This document shows positions 1 to 8,144 of a DNA stretch of 24,289 bases, piece by piece. Under the pieces are notes generated by a model. It was not told where the DNA came from and did no database searches. It saw only the letters and a program-made list of their open reading frames with translations. Each line of letters begins with the position of its first letter. Within the stretch, counting starts at the first letter, position 1. This stretch comes from Candidatus Cloacimonadota bacterium. Its GTDB lineage: Bacteria; Cloacimonadota; Cloacimonadia; JGIOTU-2. The translations under genes were made by a program, and so were the position numbers. Location of the stretch: positions 1 through 24,289 of the forward strand of contig JACNFI010000148.1 in the NCBI GenBank assembly GCA_014384665.1, written 5' to 3'.

Positions 1-246
1 ATAACTTGCAATTTTTTACCAATAAAATATTTAAGATGATTTTGAGAAATTGTTTGTTGTGTTTTCATAATAAGGTTGAATAAAACTATAAGTATTAAAA
101 ATAATTATCTCTGCAAGTGAGGACTTATCAATCCTATGATATTGATTAAAAAAAAATTCAACAATCCTTTTACTATAAACAAGATTTTTGGGACAGCCAA
201 GTGTTTCAATATAGTAAAATTTCAGATTATCTATAGTAATTTTCAT
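1..246 (-). pseudogene. rimO: rimO 5' fragment, decayed
   Basis: The open frame from 246 down to a stop at 33-31 encodes 71 residues. They match the N-terminus of RimO, the radical-SAM methylthiotransferase that modifies ribosomal protein S12. Visible are the signature LGCPKNLV and an IIIFNTYSFIQP segment that corresponds to the family's NTC-x-FI. In intact RimO three Cys of this domain (LGC, NTC, GCL) hold the auxiliary iron-sulfur cluster. Here the second is Tyr, and VDSE has become VYSK. After the stop, the next frame reads IGKKLQV, which resembles the family just before the GCL Cys, so a frameshift is likely. The gene points away from rpmB and continues off the left edge, so I cannot see whether the rest survives. 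Family assignment is firm; loss of function is inferred from the missing ligand plus the stop. Confidence 0.8.
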
Positions 247-350
247 AATGAATTATCTTTTATTAAATTTATTTTTACAAAAAACTTGATATAAAAATTT
301 GTATAAAGATTATTTGATAAATTTATAGACAGTTAATTAAAGAGGTTTTT

Positions 351-539
351 ATGGCAAAAAAATGTGAAATTTGCGGAAAAGGTCCTATGTTTGGAAACAA
401 TAGAAGTAAATCAAATAGAAGAACAAACCGTAGATGGAATCCAAATTTACAGAGAATAAGAGTTGATGTTGACGGTGTAGTTAAAAAGATGTGGGTTTGC
501 ACCCAATGTATTAAAAGTGGAAGGGTAAAAAAACCATAA
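351..539 (+). CDS. rpmB: 50S ribosomal protein L28
   Basis: This 62-residue protein is bL28, a component of the large ribosomal subunit. The N-terminus MAKKCEICGKGPMFGN and the arginine/lysine-rich stretch SNRRTNRRW are typical. Two CxxC pairs (CEIC near residues 5-8 and CTQC near 50-53) form the zinc-binding version of the protein. An AGAGG Shine-Dalgarno stands 6-7 bases before the ATG. The length fits bacterial L28. It is followed 31 bases later by the htrA-like gene on the same strand, so the two may share a transcript. The spacer 247-350 must hold the promoter; a TTGATA at 286-291 is the only hint I see there. Confidence 0.97.
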   Translation: MAKKCEICGKGPMFGNNRSKSNRRTNRRWNPNLQRIRVDVDGVVKKMWVCTQCIKSGRVKKP

Positions 540-570
540 AATAATATTTTTTAAATAAATGAGGAATGTT

Positions 571-2031
571 GTGGATAAAAAAAGAATTATTATTCTAATT
601 ACTGTAATTTTGTTTTTATATGTATATTCTTTAAATGCATTACAATCAATTATTGATGAATCAGGTCATAGTCCATTTGTTACAATAGCAGAAAATATTA
701 CGCCTACAGTTGTAAATATAAAGGTTGAATGGGAAGTTGAGTCACAATTTCCAAATTTTAAACGAGATATCCCATTTGACGATGACTTTTTCAAATTCTT
801 TTTCCCACAACCACCAGAAGGTAAAAAGAAATCTTATGGTTTCGGTTCGGGTTTTATGTTTAGACAAACTGGAAGGGAAGTATATATCCTTACTAATAAT
901 CATGTTGTAGGTAGAAGTAAAGAAATAAAGGTAACAGTCACACTCTCTGATAAATCTAAATATAAAGCAGCAATAATTGGTTTAGATGATAAAACTGATG
1001 TTGCTGTAATAAAAATTGAAGTTGAGGAAGGAAAGGATGTTAAAACCGCCCCTTTAGGTAATTCTGATGATATTAAAGTTGGAGATTGGGTATTAGCCAT
1101 TGGAAGTCCATTTTCTGAAAATTTAAGTGGAACTGTAACCGTTGGTGTTGTAAGTGCTAAGGGTAGAGCTGACCTCTATTTTGGAGAAGAATCCCCATTA
1201 TATCAAGATTATATCCAGACCGATGCTGCTATTAATATGGGTAACAGTGGTGGACCACTTGTTGGTATTGACGGAAAAGTTGTTGGTATAAATTCTGCTA
1301 TTTCAACTGTTAGCGGAGGAAATATTGGTATTGGATTTGCTGTTCCAATTAATATTGTAAAAACTGTAGTAGATGACTTGATTGATAAGGGGTTTGTTGA
1401 AAGAGCTTATCTTGGTATTTTACCACAAGAGATAACACCAGATATACAAAAGAATCTTAAACTTGCCTCTTTAGAAGGTGTGTTGATTGGAAAAGTAGAA
1501 AAAGATACACCTGCTGAAAAAGTTGGCTTGAAAAAAAAGGATGTAATAATTGAATTTGATGACCAACCAGTTAAAAATGTAAGCAAATTCAGATTAATTG
1601 TTGCAAATTCAAATGTCGGTGAGAAAGTAAATATTAAAATTATTCGTAACGGAAAAGAACTAATAAAAAAAGTAAAATTAGAGGCATATCCTGAGACTGA
1701 AATAGCGAAAAAAACTTCTGAACAAAAGGATTCAAGCCAATGGATAGGAATCAAGGTTCAAGATGTAGATTCTGAATTTGCAAAAAGGATAAAAATTACA
1801 GCTAAAGAAGGTGTAGTTATATCAAAAATAATACAAAATTCTCCAGCTGAAGATTCTGAACTGTCTGTGGGTAATGTCATTCTTGAAATTGAAGACGAAA
1901 AAATTGATGATATTGACGATTATTATTCAGTAATAGAAAAATTGAAAAAAGAAGATAAAGAATCAGTTTTATTTTATGTTTTGACAGGAAAAAATTATTA
2001 CCACTATGTAGCAGTCAAAATTAAAAAGTAA
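571..2031 (+). CDS. htrA: HtrA/DegQ-type periplasmic serine protease
   Basis: This is a trypsin-fold serine protease with two PDZ domains, the HtrA/DegP/DegQ family, which degrades or refolds damaged envelope proteins. I prefer the GTG at 571 over the ATG at 559. The only good Shine-Dalgarno (GAGG, 561-564) overlaps that ATG and sits six bases before the GTG, and the protein then begins MDKKR followed by a hydrophobic signal segment ending near LNA. Numbering from the GTG, the catalytic triad is His111 (LTNNHVV), Asp143 (KTDVAVIK) and Ser226 (GNSGGPLVG). PDZ1 lies near residues 280-375 and PDZ2 near 390-480. The total of 486 residues is normal for the family. Family and catalytic competence are well supported; the exact substrate role is not visible. 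Confidence 0.95.
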   Translation: MDKKRIIILITVILFLYVYSLNALQSIIDESGHSPFVTIAENITPTVVNIKVEWEVESQFPNFKRDIPFDDDFFKFFFPQPPEGKKKSYGFGSGFMFRQTGREVYILTNNHVVGRSKEIKVTVTLSDKSKYKAAIIGLDDKTDVAVIKIEVEEGKDVKTAPLGNSDDIKVGDWVLAIGSPFSENLSGTVTVGVVSAKGRADLYFGEESPLYQDYIQTDAAINMGNSGGPLVGIDGKVVGINSAISTVSGGNIGIGFAVPINIVKTVVDDLIDKGFVERAYLGILPQEITPDIQKNLKLASLEGVLIGKVEKDTPAEKVGLKKKDVIIEFDDQPVKNVSKFRLIVANSNVGEKVNIKIIRNGKELIKKVKLEAYPETEIAKKTSEQKDSSQWIGIKVQDVDSEFAKRIKITAKEGVVISKIIQNSPAEDSELSVGNVILEIEDEKIDDIDDYYSVIEKLKKEDKESVLFYVLTGKNYYHYVAVKIKK

Positions 2032-2238
2032 TAATATCCTAAACAATTGCAATCGTTACAAGATATTCAAATTTATTAAAATAACCAAAATTTCCCTTAT
2101 TACATCCCTGAAATGAGAATTTGGATTAAGAAATAATATTTGAAGTATTTTGTTTTCCCAACTGATAATATATAAAATTTTAACTATTTAAACATTCGTT
2201 AAAAACTATAAACAGAGAAATATTCTGGAGAGCATATA

Positions 2239-3120
2239 ATGCTTGAGAATCCAGCAAAAGATAAAGGTTTACAAAAATATCTTTCTAATATAGCTAATAT
2301 TCCAACTCTTTCCAGAGAAGAAGAAAAAATCTTGCTTAAAAAAGCAAAAAAAGGCAATAAGAAAGCAATGGACAAACTGACAGAAAGCAATCTCAAGTTT
2401 GTAGTAAAAGTTGCAAGTAAATTTCAAGGTAAAGGGTTATCGCTTTCTGAATTGATTAGCGAAGGTAATATTGGCCTTATAAAAGCAATTAATAGATTTG
2501 ATATTAGAAGAAATACAAAATTGATAACTTATGCGGTCTGGTGGATTCAGCAATCAATTCAATATGCTATTTATGAAAGAAACCGATTAATAAGAATTCC
2601 AGCAAAAACTATATCCACTCTTAGCAAAATTGAAGATGCACGACAGAGGTATCGTGCTTCTAAAGGCGAAGAGCCTCAACTTAAAACTATCGCTAAAGAA
2701 GTTGAAATTAAGGAGAAAAGAGCCAAAGACATTCTCTCCCGTAAAGCTGATGTAATTGCTTTAGATGCAATGTACGGAGATAATGATGCTTTATCAAGGT
2801 TAAAAACTAAAAAAATAGCAGGTTTAAATCTTAGCGATGTGCAAGAAGACCCTCAAAAAATATATTATAGAAAAAAGTTAAAAGATAAAATAAATCGCAG
2901 AATTGGCGAACTTAGTCCACGAGATGCTCATATTATTAAAGAATATTTTGGATTAAGCGTCCGCAAAAATGGGGACGATAAAGGAAAAAATTTTGCTCAA
3001 ATCGCAAGAGAATTAGGCCTATCCAGAGAAAGAATTCGGCAAATTGTTAAAGAAATTATTGAGAAATTGAGAAAAGAAGTAGTAAATGAAGTTGATATAG
3101 ATTATCTGCTCCGAATATGA
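2239..3120 (+). CDS. rpoD: RNA polymerase sigma-70 factor, RpoD/SigA group
   Basis: This 293-residue protein is a sigma-70 factor that directs RNA polymerase to promoters. Region 1.2 starts near residue 11 (LQKYLSNIANIPTLSREEE). Region 2 contains SELISEGNIGLIKAINRFD and the -10 recognition helix TYAVWWIQQSIQYAI. Region 3 follows, and region 4.2 carries the helix-turn-helix FAQIARELGLSRERIRQI. There is no region 1.1, as in the short primary sigma factors of Bacteroidetes. In region 2.4 the first base-reading Gln (E. coli Q437) is kept, but the next (E. coli T440) is Gln, so -10 preference may differ. A GGAGAG Shine-Dalgarno precedes the ATG. Whether it is the primary factor or a group 2 paralogue cannot be settled from one window. 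The 207-base spacer before it (2032-2238) shows nothing I can name. Confidence 0.9.
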   Translation: MLENPAKDKGLQKYLSNIANIPTLSREEEKILLKKAKKGNKKAMDKLTESNLKFVVKVASKFQGKGLSLSELISEGNIGLIKAINRFDIRRNTKLITYAVWWIQQSIQYAIYERNRLIRIPAKTISTLSKIEDARQRYRASKGEEPQLKTIAKEVEIKEKRAKDILSRKADVIALDAMYGDNDALSRLKTKKIAGLNLSDVQEDPQKIYYRKKLKDKINRRIGELSPRDAHIIKEYFGLSVRKNGDDKGKNFAQIARELGLSRERIRQIVKEIIEKLRKEVVNEVDIDYLLRI

Positions 3121-3125
3121 ATGCT

Positions 3126-3153
3126 GTATGGGTTCAAAATTTTGAACCCATAC
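3126..3153. terminator. 28-nt perfect palindrome after sigma factor gene
   Basis: A perfectly self-complementary 28-base sequence begins five bases after the sigma factor stop. The half-site is GTATGGGTTCAAAA. It would form a strong hairpin at the 3' end of the transcript. It lacks a clean U-run afterwards (AAATCTTT), so it may be a weak intrinsic terminator or an mRNA-stabilising hairpin. A palindromic protein-binding site is the alternative reading. Confidence 0.45.
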
Positions 3154-3379
3154 AAATCTTTAATGAAAGTGAAAAAAATATCGTATCAAATACCACTTGC
3201 CCACACAATAAAATCAAACCTAATAAAACAATTGTTTTTTTCTGACCATTATTTTTTGTACTTTCTTTGCAATCCTCAAATTTATGTTTCAAAATAGATT
3301 TTTATTTCTTAATTTATCAAATTATTTATAATAACTGAACTATATTTTCCATTGAAGTTCATCTCAATTTCTGAAAAAC

Positions 3380-3410
3380 TTGACACACATATACTATAAA
3401 ATAAGATAAT
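3380..3410 (+). promoter_or_regulatory. candidate valS promoter
   Basis: TTGACA at 3380-3385 and GATAAT at 3405-3410 are separated by 19 bases, a spacing longer than ideal. A TATAAA at 3395-3400 is only nine bases away. The predicted start point nearly touches the AGGAG at 3418, so the leader would be very short. The rest of the 306-base spacer 3121-3426 holds only the palindrome listed above. I looked for a T-box leader, common before aminoacyl-tRNA synthetases in Firmicutes, and found none. Confidence 0.3.
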
Positions 3411-3426
3411 AATATCAGGAGATTTA

Positions 3427-6087
3427 ATGAAAGAAATGGAAAAGGTCTATAATCCAAAAGAAATTGAATCAAAATGGTATAAATTTTGGGAAAAAAATGG
3501 GCTTTTTAATGCTGAAATAAACCCAGATAAAAAACCATATACTATTGTAATTCCACCTCCAAATGTAACTGGCATCCTGCATATGGGACATGTTCTTAAC
3601 AACACCTTGCAGGATATTATGATTCGTTACAAAAAATTGCGGGGATACGAAACATTGTGGTTGCCAGGCACGGACCACGCAGGTATTGCCACGCAGAATA
3701 TGGTTGAACGAGAATTGTCAAAACAAGGGAAAACCAGAGACGATATTGGGCGAGAAAACCTTGTTGAACTTATCTGGAAATGGAAAAATGAAAAAGGTGG
3801 CAGAATTATTGAGCAATTGAAGAAATTGGGTGCAAGTTGCGATTGGAGAAGAGAAAGATTCACAATGGATGAAGGGCTTACGAATGCTGTTCAAGAAGTT
3901 TTCATCCGCCTCTTTCAGAAGGGCTTAATTTATAAAGGAAAATATATTATAAACTGGTGTCCTCGCTGCGAAACTGCCTTATCAGACGATGAAGTGGAGT
4001 ATGAGGATTTAGACTCACATCTCTGGTATATTAAATATCCGATTAAAGGCAAGTCAAATGAATTCGTAGTTGTTGCAACAACAAGACCCGAGACAATGCT
4101 TGGCGACACCGCAGTTGCAGTTAATCCCAAAGATAAAAGATATAAACATCTTATAGGTGAGAAGGTTATCATCCCGCTTGTTGAGCGAGAGGTTCCTATA
4201 ATTGCTGATGATTTTGTGGATAAAGAATTTGGAACTGGTTGCGTAAAAGTAACTCCTGCACATGACCCAAATGACTTTGAAATGGGATTGCGACATAATT
4301 TGCCGCAGATTTTGATTATGAATGGACATGCAGTTATGAACAAAAATGCTGGAATTGATTATGACGGGATGAATCGCTTTGAATGCAGAGAAAAGGTTAT
4401 AGAAGACCTGAAAGAGAGAAAACTGCTTGAAAAGATTGAGAAGTATTCCCATAGCATTGGTCATTGTTATAGATGCCATACAGTTATTGAGCCGTATCTT
4501 TCAACACAATGGTTTGTGAAAATGAAGCCATTGGCAAAAAAAGCAATTGAAGTTGTAAAAAAAGGAAAGATAAAATTCCAGCCACCGAGATGGGAAAAAG
4601 TTTATTACAATTGGATGGAAAATATTCGTGATTGGTGTATCTCTCGCCAGATATGGTGGGGACATCGCATTCCTGCTTATTATTGTGATTATTGCGGAGA
4701 AATGATTGTCGCTAAAGAACCGCCTGAAAAATGTCCAAAATGCAATAAAACAAAGTTTACTCAGGATTCAGATGTATTAGATACCTGGTTTTCTTCCTGG
4801 CTCTGGCCCTTTTCTACAATGGGTTGGCCCAAAATAACAAAAGAACTGGAATATTTCTATCCAACAGACCTCCTTGTTACTGACCCAGGAATTATCTTTT
4901 TCTGGGTTGCAAGAATGATTATTGCATCAATGGAATTTATGGGGAAAATACCTTTCCGAGATGTTTTCCTGCATGGAATAGTTTTGGATAAGCAATCCAG
5001 AAGGATGAGTAAATCTCTTGGCAATTCTCCTGACCCAATTGATGTGATTGATAATTTTGGTGCTGATGCGCTCCGATTCAGTATGATATTCAACACACCA
5101 AAAGGAAGTGATGTGGTTTACAATGATTCCCTTGTTGAAACAGGCAGAAATTTCGCAAATAAAATATGGAATGCCACAAGATTCGCTATTACGAATGCTG
5201 AAAATATCCCTGGAATGCCTGCACCCGAGGATATAAAAGTTGAGATGGCTGACAGATGGATTTTGCATCAATTACACACGGTTATTTATGAGGTTTCAAA
5301 TGCGTATGATGAATATCGCTTTAATGATGCTGCTCATCTGCTTTATAACTTTTTCTGGAACGAGTATTGTGCTTGGTATCTTGAAATAATTAAGGATAGG
5401 TTTTATCATTCTGATGATATTGCATCAAAAAGGACTGCCAAGTATCTGATGCTTCGCGTATTGGACTATTCTGTTAGAATGCTTCATCCGATTATGCCAT
5501 TCATCACTGAAGAAATCTGGCAGAGAATTCAAAAATTTTATAATGAAACTGAACATAATTCAATTATGCAAGTATACTTTCCAGTTGCTGACCAGGACAA
5601 ATTATTTCCCGAAGATGCAGAAAAAATGGAGTTAATAATCAAAATAATTACATCAATAAGGGCTATCAGAAAGGATATGAATATTCCACCTGGTGAAAAA
5701 GTTAAGATTGCTATCAAAGCTATAAAAGGTATAGATAGATTGGTTCTACAGGAAAATAGACATTATATTAAAGTTATGGCTAAAGTATCTGATATTTATA
5801 TAAGTGATGATGTTGTAAAACCACCAAAATCAGCTACTACAGTCGTTGATAATATTGAAATCTATATGCCCTTGACAGGTATTATAGATTTAGAAAAGGA
5901 AAGAGAACGGCTTTTGAAAAAGCTTTCAAAAGTAGAAAGAAGTTTGAATCATTGTATAAAAAAATTGGATAATAAGGAATTTATTAACAATGCACCAGAA
6001 GAAATTGTTAAAAGAGAGAATGAGAGAAAAGAGATTTTAGAAATTACTTCTGAAAAACTAAAAGCAAACATCGCATTTTTGGAGTAA
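3427..6087 (+). CDS. valS: valyl-tRNA synthetase
   Basis: Class I aminoacyl-tRNA synthetase of 886 residues that charges tRNA-Val with valine. The ATP-binding HIGH signature is HMGH at residues 52-55, in the context IPPPNVTGILHMGH. The KMSKS loop is RMSKS at 526-530. The CP1 editing domain that clears misacylated threonine lies between them (TTRPETMLGDTAVAV), and zinc-knuckle-like CxxC pairs are present (CPRC, CDYC...CPKC). The anticodon-binding region contains DRWILHQL, and the C-terminal 70 residues form the charged coiled-coil arm typical of ValS (LEKERERLLKKLSKVERSL). AGGAGA lies six bases before the ATG. It is followed by tRNA-Leu with no obvious terminator between, so read-through toward tRNA-Leu and tig is plausible. 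Confidence 0.98.
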   Translation: MKEMEKVYNPKEIESKWYKFWEKNGLFNAEINPDKKPYTIVIPPPNVTGILHMGHVLNNTLQDIMIRYKKLRGYETLWLPGTDHAGIATQNMVERELSKQGKTRDDIGRENLVELIWKWKNEKGGRIIEQLKKLGASCDWRRERFTMDEGLTNAVQEVFIRLFQKGLIYKGKYIINWCPRCETALSDDEVEYEDLDSHLWYIKYPIKGKSNEFVVVATTRPETMLGDTAVAVNPKDKRYKHLIGEKVIIPLVEREVPIIADDFVDKEFGTGCVKVTPAHDPNDFEMGLRHNLPQILIMNGHAVMNKNAGIDYDGMNRFECREKVIEDLKERKLLEKIEKYSHSIGHCYRCHTVIEPYLSTQWFVKMKPLAKKAIEVVKKGKIKFQPPRWEKVYYNWMENIRDWCISRQIWWGHRIPAYYCDYCGEMIVAKEPPEKCPKCNKTKFTQDSDVLDTWFSSWLWPFSTMGWPKITKELEYFYPTDLLVTDPGIIFFWVARMIIASMEFMGKIPFRDVFLHGIVLDKQSRRMSKSLGNSPDPIDVIDNFGADALRFSMIFNTPKGSDVVYNDSLVETGRNFANKIWNATRFAITNAENIPGMPAPEDIKVEMADRWILHQLHTVIYEVSNAYDEYRFNDAAHLLYNFFWNEYCAWYLEIIKDRFYHSDDIASKRTAKYLMLRVLDYSVRMLHPIMPFITEEIWQRIQKFYNETEHNSIMQVYFPVADQDKLFPEDAEKMELIIKIITSIRAIRKDMNIPPGEKVKIAIKAIKGIDRLVLQENRHYIKVMAKVSDIYISDDVVKPPKSATTVVDNIEIYMPLTGIIDLEKERERLLKKLSKVERSLNHCIKKLDNKEFINNAPEEIVKRENERKEILEITSEKLKANIAFLE

Positions 6088-6148
6088 GATTTTATATGTA
6101 ACTTTTATATTCTACAAATGAGAAAAAATATGTTAACTTATTTTATAA

Positions 6149-6235
<87 letters not shown>

Positions 6236-6277
6236 TCAGATTGGCTTTGTAATGATATAAATAATGGAGTCCTGATA

Positions 6278-7534
6278 ATGAAAATAGACCTAAAAAAGTT
6301 AGCTGATTGTAAAAGAAAATTGACAATCACTATACCGAATGAAATAGTAGATCAAGATTATCAAACTACTGTGAGGAAATATAGAAATTATCTCTCTATA
6401 CCAGGTTTCCGTAAAGGAAAAGCTCCTCTTTCTATGGTAGAAAACAAATATAAAGAACAAATTAAAACGGACTATCTTGACGAATATTTACCCAAGTATT
6501 ATAAGAATGCAATCCTGAAGTTAGAAAAAGATAATATTTTTCCTGTAAGTCAAGGAACTATGGAAGATTCTGTTTGGAGTCCTGGAAAAGAACTAAATGC
6601 GAGCTTCATTTTAGAAGTTAGTCCATCTATAGAATTGAAAAAATATAAAAATTTTGAAATCAATTTTGAACCTGAAAAAGCTACTCCACAGATGATTGAT
6701 AATGAGCTAAAAGCATTACAGAATAATTATGCAAAAGTCATTGATAAAGATTCACCAGCTGAAAATCAAGACCTGATTTATTATAAAATGGAAAAATATG
6801 GAGGAGAGCAACTTAAAGAGAAAAAGGAAAGTTCATATATAATTGGAAACAAGATTTTCGGTGAAAAATTTGATAAAGCAGTTCTGGGTACAAAGATAGA
6901 CGATATTATAAATACAGTTTTTGAGATTCCTTCATCAAAGCAGAATGAAAAACCGAAAATCAAGAATGTGGTGTTAAAAATTAGTTCTGTTAAGAAAATT
7001 GAAATGCCAAAATTAAATGACGAATTTGCAAAAGATGTTGGCGATTACAAAACCCTGGAGGAGTTAAAAAATGAAATCAAAAAGGGTTTAGAAGTGCAAA
7101 TTAGAATAAGAAATGATAGAGAAAAAACTTCTCTAATTTTGCAGGAAATAATTAAACTAAATCCTTTTGAAGTTCCAAAATCATTTATTGAGAATTATAT
7201 TTCTGAAATGATAAAGAAAGATAAGTATAAAGAAAAAAATATATCTCAGGAAAATCTTGAGAAAATGAAAATGATTTATAGAAAAAATGCTGTGAAAGAA
7301 CTTAAAATATTTTATATTCTTCAAAAATTAAGAGAAATAGAAAATGTAGAAGTAAGTGATAAAGAAATTGAAAATGAAATAAAAAAGTCAGCAGAAAGAT
7401 TATCTATGGATGTTGACAAATATAAAAAACTTTATGAAAAACAAATAAATAAAGAAGAGATAAAAATTAGTATTATGAATGATAAAATATTGAAAAATAT
7501 TAGCAGCACAGTAAAATTGACTAAAAATAAATAA
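6278..7534 (+). CDS. tig: trigger factor
   Basis: Ribosome-associated folding chaperone of 418 residues that meets nascent chains at the exit tunnel. The N-terminal ribosome-binding domain has the diagnostic loop GFRKGKAP near residues 43-50. A middle segment (about 145-235) corresponds to the FKBP-like prolyl-isomerase domain but is weakly conserved here. The helical C-terminal chaperone domain, starting near PKLNDEFAKDVGDYKTLEELK, is rich in Lys and Glu. The ATG has an upstream GGAG. It heads the tig-clpP-clpX cluster; clpP begins 23 bases after its stop, a widely conserved arrangement linking folding with degradation. Whether the isomerase domain is active is unclear. Confidence 0.95.
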   Translation: MKIDLKKLADCKRKLTITIPNEIVDQDYQTTVRKYRNYLSIPGFRKGKAPLSMVENKYKEQIKTDYLDEYLPKYYKNAILKLEKDNIFPVSQGTMEDSVWSPGKELNASFILEVSPSIELKKYKNFEINFEPEKATPQMIDNELKALQNNYAKVIDKDSPAENQDLIYYKMEKYGGEQLKEKKESSYIIGNKIFGEKFDKAVLGTKIDDIINTVFEIPSSKQNEKPKIKNVVLKISSVKKIEMPKLNDEFAKDVGDYKTLEELKNEIKKGLEVQIRIRNDREKTSLILQEIIKLNPFEVPKSFIENYISEMIKKDKYKEKNISQENLEKMKMIYRKNAVKELKIFYILQKLREIENVEVSDKEIENEIKKSAERLSMDVDKYKKLYEKQINKEEIKISIMNDKILKNISSTVKLTKNK

Positions 7535-7557
7535 AGTTAAGATATATAGGAGATAAT

Positions 7558-8142
7558 ATGCCATTAGTACCAATGGTGATTGAACAAAGTGGAAGAGGTG
7601 AGAGAGCTTATGATATTTATTCCAGATTACTTAAAGATAGAATAATTTTTTTGGGCTCAATATTAGACGATAATGTTGCAAACACAATAATTGCACAACT
7701 TTTACATTTAGAAGCTGATAATCCAAAAAGTGATATTCATATGTATATAAATACACCCGGAGGAGTTATTACATCTGGTTTAGCTATTTATGATACTATT
7801 CAGTATATTAAACCAGATATATGCACAATTTGTGTTGGTCAAGCAGCGAGTATGGGAGCTTTATTATTGGCTGCTGGTGCAAAAGGGAAGAGGTCAGCAC
7901 TACCTAATTCCAGAATTATGATACATCAACCTGCTGGTGGAATTCATGGACATGCTGTTGATATTGAAATTCACGCAAAGGAGATAGTAAAAATAAGAGA
8001 TAGAATAAATAGAATTTTACATATTCATACTGGACAATCAATGGAAAAGATAGAAAAAGATTCTGATAGAAATTTCTTTATGAATGCTGAAGAAGCGAAA
8101 AAATATGGTATCATTGATAATGTAATTACAAAAAGGAAATAA
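7558..8142 (+). CDS. clpP: ATP-dependent Clp protease proteolytic subunit, Asn in place of catalytic Asp
   Basis: This 194-residue protein forms the barrel-shaped Clp peptidase that degrades substrates unfolded by ClpX. The nucleophile Ser98 is in GQAASMGA and His123 is in MIHQPAGG. The third triad residue lies 49 positions after the His in E. coli (the second Asp of RDTERD). The matching position here is Asn172, codon AAT at 8071-8073, in EKDSDRNFFM. The alignment has no gaps between the two residues. From memory, Listeria ClpP1 has the same Ser/His/Asn set and depends on ClpP2 partners. Otherwise length and motifs are normal, with the Gly-rich oxyanion segment (NTPGG) intact. A GGAG Shine-Dalgarno precedes the ATG. 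The clpX start lies two bases after its stop. Confidence 0.97.
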   Translation: MPLVPMVIEQSGRGERAYDIYSRLLKDRIIFLGSILDDNVANTIIAQLLHLEADNPKSDIHMYINTPGGVITSGLAIYDTIQYIKPDICTICVGQAASMGALLLAAGAKGKRSALPNSRIMIHQPAGGIHGHAVDIEIHAKEIVKIRDRINRILHIHTGQSMEKIEKDSDRNFFMNAEEAKKYGIIDNVITKRK

Positions 8143-8144
8143 TT

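Noticed and set aside
3121..3426. T-box leader for valS
   Set aside because: No specifier hairpin, no AGGGTGGNACCGCG-like motif and no terminator pair in the spacer.
4054..4479. Long antisense frames within valS
   Set aside because: They are shadows of the valS coding frame without family features or ribosome sites.
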